Assembly (NCBI GenBank): GCA_025356915.1
Contig: JANXQG010000656.1
Span: 1 to 9,684 of the forward strand
Length of the DNA: 9,684 nucleotides
Origin: Planctomycetota bacterium
GTDB taxonomy: Bacteria; Planctomycetota; Planctomycetia; Pirellulales; Thermoguttaceae
Direction of reading: 5' to 3'
The notes below the pieces were generated by a model. It was not told the origin of the DNA, did no database searches, and was given only the letters and a program-made list of their open reading frames with translations. The translations under genes were made by a program, and so were the position numbers. Numbering within the stretch: position 1 is the stretch's first letter; the number at the start of each line of letters is the position of its first letter. Of this stretch, positions 6,304 through 9,684 are shown in pieces.

Positions 6304-7245
6304 CTATTGCGCCAAACCCTCAAATAACGGCGTGGAGAGGTATCGCTCGCCGAAGCTGCAAATAACGGTCACGATCACTTTGCCGCGGTTCTCGGGACGG
6401 GTAGCAAGACGAATCGCCGCAGCTACGTTGCCGCCGGAGCTGATGCCAGCCAGAATGCCTTCCTCCTTGGCGAGGCGGCGTGCCCAAGTAAAGGCTTCGT
6501 CGTTAGTCACCGTCTCGACGCCGCTAAGCAGGCTTGTATCGAGATTCGCGGGAATGAAACCGGCGCCGATGCCTTGGATCTTGTGCGGCCCGGGCTTGCC
6601 GCCGGAGATGACCGCCGAGTCGGTTGGTTCCACGGCGATGGCACGGAAATCAGGCTTTTTCGTGCGGATGTAGCGGGTGGAGCCGGTGATCGTACCGCCA
6701 GTGCCGACGCCAGCGACAAGGATATCAACCTTGCCTCCCGTGTCTTCCCAAATCTCCGGGCCGGTGGTCCGTTCGTGGACGTCCGGATTGGCCGGATTGT
6801 CGAACTGCTGTGGAACCCAGGCATTGGGCGTTGTGAGGGCCAGTTCTTCGGCCTTGGCAATCGCGCCCTTCATGCCGTCTTTGGCGGGCGTGAGCACCAG
6901 ATTGGCGCCCAGACCGCGGAGCAACGCCCGGCGCTCGATGCTCATCGACTCGGGCATGGTAAGCGTCAATGAGTAGCCTCTTGCCGCAGCGACGAAGGCC
7001 AGGGCAATGCCCGTGTTGCCGCTGGTTGGCTCGATGATGTGCGTTTCCGGGGTAAGCCGGCCCGACTTCTCCGCAGCTTCGATCATGGCACGACCGATGC
7101 GGTCTTTTACGCTGTTGCAAGGATTAAAGAACTCCAGCTTCACCAACACCGTTGCGGCCCCCGCAGGCACAATGCGGTTGAGTTTCACTAGCGGGGTGTT
7201 GTACGTCGTCGCGACGATGTCGCAAAATATTTTTCCGTGAGACAT
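6304..7245 (-). CDS. cysK: cysteine synthase A (O-acetylserine sulfhydrylase)
   Basis: The 313-aa protein joins O-acetylserine and sulfide to make cysteine, using pyridoxal phosphate in the cytoplasm. Visible: NTPLVKLNR near the N-terminus, the PLP lysine in NSVKDR (Lys47), the substrate loop EPTSGNTG (72-79), the phosphate-binding glycine loop GTGGT (181-185), GISSGG (268-272) and the C-terminal GERYLST. Length agrees with the family (about 310-320). Start ATG 7245 (MSHGKIFCD) has GAAAGGT 6 nt upstream and matches the usual N-terminus; an in-frame ATG at 7284 would add 13 unlikely residues. A cystathionine beta-synthase-like enzyme is less likely because no C-terminal regulatory domain is present. 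The gene stands alone on the minus strand, divergent from the Nif3-like gene and convergent with the ferredoxin. No cysE or sulfate-assimilation gene is adjacent. Confidence 0.94.
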   Translation of the reverse strand: MSHGKIFCDIVATTYNTPLVKLNRIVPAGAATVLVKLEFFNPCNSVKDRIGRAMIEAAEKSGRLTPETHIIEPTSGNTGIALAFVAAARGYSLTLTMPESMSIERRALLRGLGANLVLTPAKDGMKGAIAKAEELALTTPNAWVPQQFDNPANPDVHERTTGPEIWEDTGGKVDILVAGVGTGGTITGSTRYIRTKKPDFRAIAVEPTDSAVISGGKPGPHKIQGIGAGFIPANLDTSLLSGVETVTNDEAFTWARRLAKEEGILAGISSGGNVAAAIRLATRPENRGKVIVTVICSFGERYLSTPLFEGLAQ

Positions 7246-7319
7246 GCTGTTACCTTTCAATTCAAAAGAAGTAAGGTATCTCAATTAGGGGGTGATTGGA
7301 AGTTCGTGGCCCTTTAGCT

Positions 7320-7325
7320 ATTATA
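7320..7325 (-). promoter_or_regulatory. probable -10 element of cysK
   Basis: The minus strand reads TATAAT at 7325-7320, 74 nt upstream of the cysK ATG. No matching -35 is seen at 16-18 bp, where the sequence is CTATAC-like. The 142-bp spacer 7246-7387 must also hold the promoter for the plus-strand cluster, but I see no convincing plus-strand pair there. Confidence 0.4.
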
Positions 7326-7387
7326 CAAAGATGATCGAGATGGTATAGATCAAGTTCTATTGATTACATAAGAAGTGATGATCATCC

Positions 7388-8203
7388 ATGCCTACTATTG
7401 AAGCCTTACACGTGTTCCTGGAGAAATTTGCCCCGTCGCGGCTGGCTGAGTCGTGGGACAACGTCGGTTTGCTGGTTGGCGACCGGCAAACGGAGGTGCG
7501 GCGGCTGATGACCTGCTTGACGGTTACTCCCGCGACGGTCGACGAGGCGATCCATGAGCGGGCCGATTTGATTGTCGCGCACCATCCTCTCCCTTTTGCA
7601 GCCGTAAAGAGGTTGACGGCCGATACGATCGTCGGCCAGATACTGCTAAAGTTGATCGTGGCGGGCGTGGCGGTTTATAGTCCACATACGGCCTTTGACT
7701 CGGCGGCCGAAGGGATCAATCAGCGTTTGGCCGAGGGACTGGGGCTTAGGGATATCGTTGCGATGGTGCCGCACCAGGAGGGTCAGGGTGCCGGTCGCTG
7801 GGGTAAGATTGAAGGGGGACTGACCTTGGGCGAATTGGCTCAACGGCTAATGAATTTTCTCGGCATCGCCAATTTACAAGTGGTGGGCAACCTGGAACAA
7901 AAAATACAGACTGTGGCCGTGGCTTGTGGTGCGGCAGGCGAGTTTCTCGAAGTCGCGCGCAGGGTGGGTAGCGATGCCATGGTGCTGGGCGAGGCACGCT
8001 TTCATACTTGCCTGGAGGCTGAGGCATGGGGAATCGGTCTCTTGTTGCCCGGTCACTTCGCCAGCGAACGGTTCGCCGTCGAGGAATTGGCCGGATTGTT
8101 GGGGAGGCAATTTCCTGAAGTTCAAGTTTGGGCCAGCCGCCAAGAACGCGATCCACTGGAGTGGATTGGCTCGCGACTTTCCGCTGCCGAAGCAGGCACG
8201 TAG
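7388..8203 (+). CDS. Nif3/YbgI-like dinuclear metal center protein
   Basis: The 271-aa soluble protein belongs to the Nif3/DUF34 family, which forms hexameric rings with two metal ions per subunit. The expected ligands are all present: His65 and His66 in IVAHHPLPF, Asp104 in YSPHTAFD, and His223 with Glu227 in PGHFASE. In E. coli YbgI they are His63, His64, Asp101, His215 and Glu219. LAESWDNVGLLVGD near the N-terminus is also characteristic. The helical motif before the last pair reads GEARFHTCLEAEAWG, slightly divergent from the usual form. Length matches the short form without the PII-like insert. The biochemical activity is not settled; GTP cyclohydrolase-like and metal-handling roles have been proposed for relatives. 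ATG 7388 is chosen from the family N-terminus; only a distant AGAAG (7371-7375) serves as ribosome binding site. It is the first gene of a tight cluster. Confidence 0.92.
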   Translation: MPTIEALHVFLEKFAPSRLAESWDNVGLLVGDRQTEVRRLMTCLTVTPATVDEAIHERADLIVAHHPLPFAAVKRLTADTIVGQILLKLIVAGVAVYSPHTAFDSAAEGINQRLAEGLGLRDIVAMVPHQEGQGAGRWGKIEGGLTLGELAQRLMNFLGIANLQVVGNLEQKIQTVAVACGAAGEFLEVARRVGSDAMVLGEARFHTCLEAEAWGIGLLLPGHFASERFAVEELAGLLGRQFPEVQVWASRQERDPLEWIGSRLSAAEAGT

Positions 8204-8204
8204 A

Positions 8205-8918
8205 ATGGTAATTATGACTCGAGCCCTGGCGGCACTGCCGGTTTATAACGAAGTCCACCATGTTTCACACGTCTTGGATGAAGTCCTTCGATATTGCCCG
8301 GATGTGCTTGTCGTCGATGATGGCTCGCGCGATGGCACGGCCGAAATCCTTGCCGCTCGCAGAGACATATGCGTGGTAACCCATGCGCAAAATCGTGGTT
8401 ACGGCGCGGCGCTACAATCGGCCTTTGATTTTGCCTTGCACAACGGCTACAATGTACTGGTGACGATCGACTGCGATGGCCAGCATCAGCCTTGCATGAT
8501 TCCGCAACTGATCGCCCGGACCGAGGAGGCCGACATCGTCTCGGGTAGCCGATACCTGAAGGATTTTTCCGGCGATAGCCTTCCGCCGGAAGAACGGCGA
8601 CGTATCAACCAACTCATAACCCAGCGCGTGAATCGGCAGTTGGGCCTTTGTCTTACCGACTCCTTCTGCGGATTCAAGGCCTATCGCGTGCCGATCCTGG
8701 GAAAGTTCTCCTTAACTGAATTGGGCTATGCCATGCCGCTGGAGCTATGGGTCCAGGCGGTTGCCTTGGGGCTGAAGATCATCGAGGTGCCCGTGCCGCT
8801 GATTTACCTTGAGGAGGCCCGCTCGTTCGGCGGGGCATTGGACCACGGACCAACGCGGCTGAAGGTCTATGAAGAGGTATTGGATCGCGCCGTGGCCGGA
8901 ATAAAAAAATTCTTATGA
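8205..8918 (+). CDS. family 2 glycosyltransferase (dolichol-phosphate mannosyltransferase-like)
   Basis: The GT-A fold transferase has 237 aa. Visible: the N-terminal strand ALPVYNE (10-16); VVDDGSRDGTAE (Asp38, Asp39) for nucleotide-sugar binding; NRGYGAALQSAF; the metal-binding DCDGQH (Asp89, Asp91); VSGSRY; TDSFCGFKAY (151-160), which holds the acceptor-side region; and LELWVQA with EVPVPLIY. This layout is that of DPM1/GT2 enzymes that move a sugar from a nucleotide donor, often to a polyprenyl phosphate. No transmembrane segment is present, so it is soluble or peripheral. Sugar and acceptor are unknown. ATG 8205 lies one base after the Nif3-like stop, with AGG 8 nt upstream; in-frame ATG 8214 is an alternative (234 aa). 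The last codons overlap the next gene by four bases, which supports translational coupling. Confidence 0.92.
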   Translation: MVIMTRALAALPVYNEVHHVSHVLDEVLRYCPDVLVVDDGSRDGTAEILAARRDICVVTHAQNRGYGAALQSAFDFALHNGYNVLVTIDCDGQHQPCMIPQLIARTEEADIVSGSRYLKDFSGDSLPPEERRRINQLITQRVNRQLGLCLTDSFCGFKAYRVPILGKFSLTELGYAMPLELWVQAVALGLKIIEVPVPLIYLEEARSFGGALDHGPTRLKVYEEVLDRAVAGIKKFL

Positions 8919-9684
8919 CTTTTGCCTTAGAAGAGCTTCCTCGGCAGCGATTTATAACGCCGCGTGAGAACCGCGCGATGCTGGTTGTGCCCCCCATGGA
9001 GGAGGCCGGTGCCCTGGCAGCGGAAAACGCCCATCTTCGACGCACGACCAACTATTCGCTACAAGGCCGCTCGCTCACGGAACTCTCGCGGCAGGCCCGG
9101 GCGGAACTCCTCATCGCGGCACGAACTTGGACCGCTGCTTATCGTGAGACTGACCTGCCAAGCCTCGATTCGGAGGGCTTAATCTTTCTCGCAGGGCATC
9201 AGCCGGAATTGTTTCATCCCGGAGTATGGTTCAAAAACTTTGCCTTGGGCGCGCTGGCCCGACAGCATGGCGCGGCGGCCGTGAACCTGGTGATCGATAG
9301 CGATACGATGAAAAGCACCTCGCTACCGACACCCGGCGGATCGCTCGACGATCCACGTCGTGAAGCCGTACTGTTCGACCGGCCCGATGGTCGATTGCCT
9401 TTTGAAGAGCGGAGAATTCTCGACCCAAATGGGTTCGCCAGCTTTGGCCGTCGCGTGGCCCAGCGGATCGCGCCGCTGGTCCCCGATCCGCTCGTCCAGC
9501 GATTCTGGCCGATGGTTCTGGAGAGGGCGCGGCACGTCGATCGGCTGGGCTATTGTCTGGCCCAGGCGCGGCATCAGTTGGAAGGCCAATGGGGATTGCA
9601 AACGCTTGAGCTTCCGCAGAGCGTTGTCTGCGACAGCGAGCCGTTTCATTGGTTTCTCGTTCACTTGATTGCCAACCTCGAGCG
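8915..9684 (+). CDS. unrecognised conserved-looking protein, 3'-truncated; possible BshC relative
   Basis: ATG 8915 overlaps the glycosyltransferase stop as ATGA. The frame stays open to the window edge, giving 256 residues of an unfinished protein. I cannot assign it with confidence. It has no signal peptide or membrane helix. The most distinctive stretch is LAGHQPELFHPGVWFKNFALGA (about 91-112), followed by AVNLVIDSDTMK (122-133). The first resembles the GQQxGLxxGPLYTxxK motif of bacillithiol synthase BshC, and the second falls where BshC has its FWxAxEDHD stretch. The likeness is by eye and short. The rest is charged, with Arg-rich helices at about 176-222. Codon use matches the neighbours, and shadow frames on this stretch are shorter and low in plausible sequence. 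The four-base overlap makes an operon with the glycosyltransferase and Nif3-like gene very likely. Confidence 0.8.
   Translation, partial: MTFALEELPRQRFITPRENRAMLVVPPMEEAGALAAENAHLRRTTNYSLQGRSLTELSRQARAELLIAARTWTAAYRETDLPSLDSEGLIFLAGHQPELFHPGVWFKNFALGALARQHGAAAVNLVIDSDTMKSTSLPTPGGSLDDPRREAVLFDRPDGRLPFEERRILDPNGFASFGRRVAQRIAPLVPDPLVQRFWPMVLERARHVDRLGYCLAQARHQLEGQWGLQTLELPQSVVCDSEPFHWFLVHLIANLE

Noticed and set aside
7246..7284. Upstream in-frame ATG of cysK adding 13 residues
   Set aside because: The internal ATG at 7245 has a well-placed GAAAGGT and matches the normal family N-terminus; the added residues do not.
7377..7386. Perfect 10-bp palindrome GATGATCATC just before the Nif3-like start codon
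   Set aside because: It is short and made of simple GAT/ATC elements, with no second copy or promoter context. Chance is an adequate explanation.
7926..8204. Upstream extension of the glycosyltransferase frame within the Nif3-like gene
   Set aside because: The extra residues are an out-of-frame reading of the conserved Nif3 metal-binding region; family sequence starts only after ATG 8205.

Overview
The window looks like ordinary chromosomal DNA from a bacterium of moderately high GC content, most probably a planctomycete or close relative. That assignment is inferred. It rests on close-fitting but common enzyme families (MgtA-type ATPase, CysK, Nif3/YbgI, LarA-like), on a membrane protein and a C-terminal-edge protein I could not place in a named family, and on intergenic spacers carrying short repeats of the TGACGAA / ACCACCGG kind, which I recall from planctomycete genomes but could not check. 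No transposase, phage gene, CRISPR array, rRNA or tRNA was seen.

Layout, left to right. Positions 1-702 (+) hold the 3' part of an alpha/beta hydrolase. It is followed closely by a LarA-like (DUF2088) protein (714 or 783 to 2057, +), probably in the same transcript; a 21-bp tandem repeat lies at the junction. A convergent spacer at 2040-2140 has a perfect 18-bp hairpin made of TGACGAA heptamers and a 28-bp direct repeat. The minus-strand gene 2138-2881 encodes a four-helix membrane protein with a PH-like C-terminal tail. It is divergent from a 892-aa MgtA/MgtB-type magnesium P-type ATPase (3065-5743, +), and the two apparently use separate promoters that share the sequence TATAATGAC. A thioredoxin-like [2Fe-2S] ferredoxin (5756-6169, +) follows the ATPase after 12 nt. 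A hairpin at 6170-6205 closes that unit against the convergent cysteine synthase gene (6304-7245, -). Divergent from cysK is a tight three-gene cluster on the plus strand: a Nif3/YbgI-like dinuclear metal protein (7388-8203), a family 2 glycosyltransferase (8205-8918), and an unrecognised protein that starts inside the glycosyltransferase stop codon (8915) and runs off the window.

The genes do not form one recognisable pathway. The clearest transcription units are hydrolase + LarA-like, mgtA + ferredoxin, and Nif3 + glycosyltransferase + unknown. I found no convincing evidence of a new multi-gene system. The points most worth following up are the mgtA promoter with its overlapping inverted repeat, the mgtA-ferredoxin pairing, the LarA-like enzyme with nickel-pincer-type residues, the structured convergent spacer, and the edge gene with a faint BshC-like motif.
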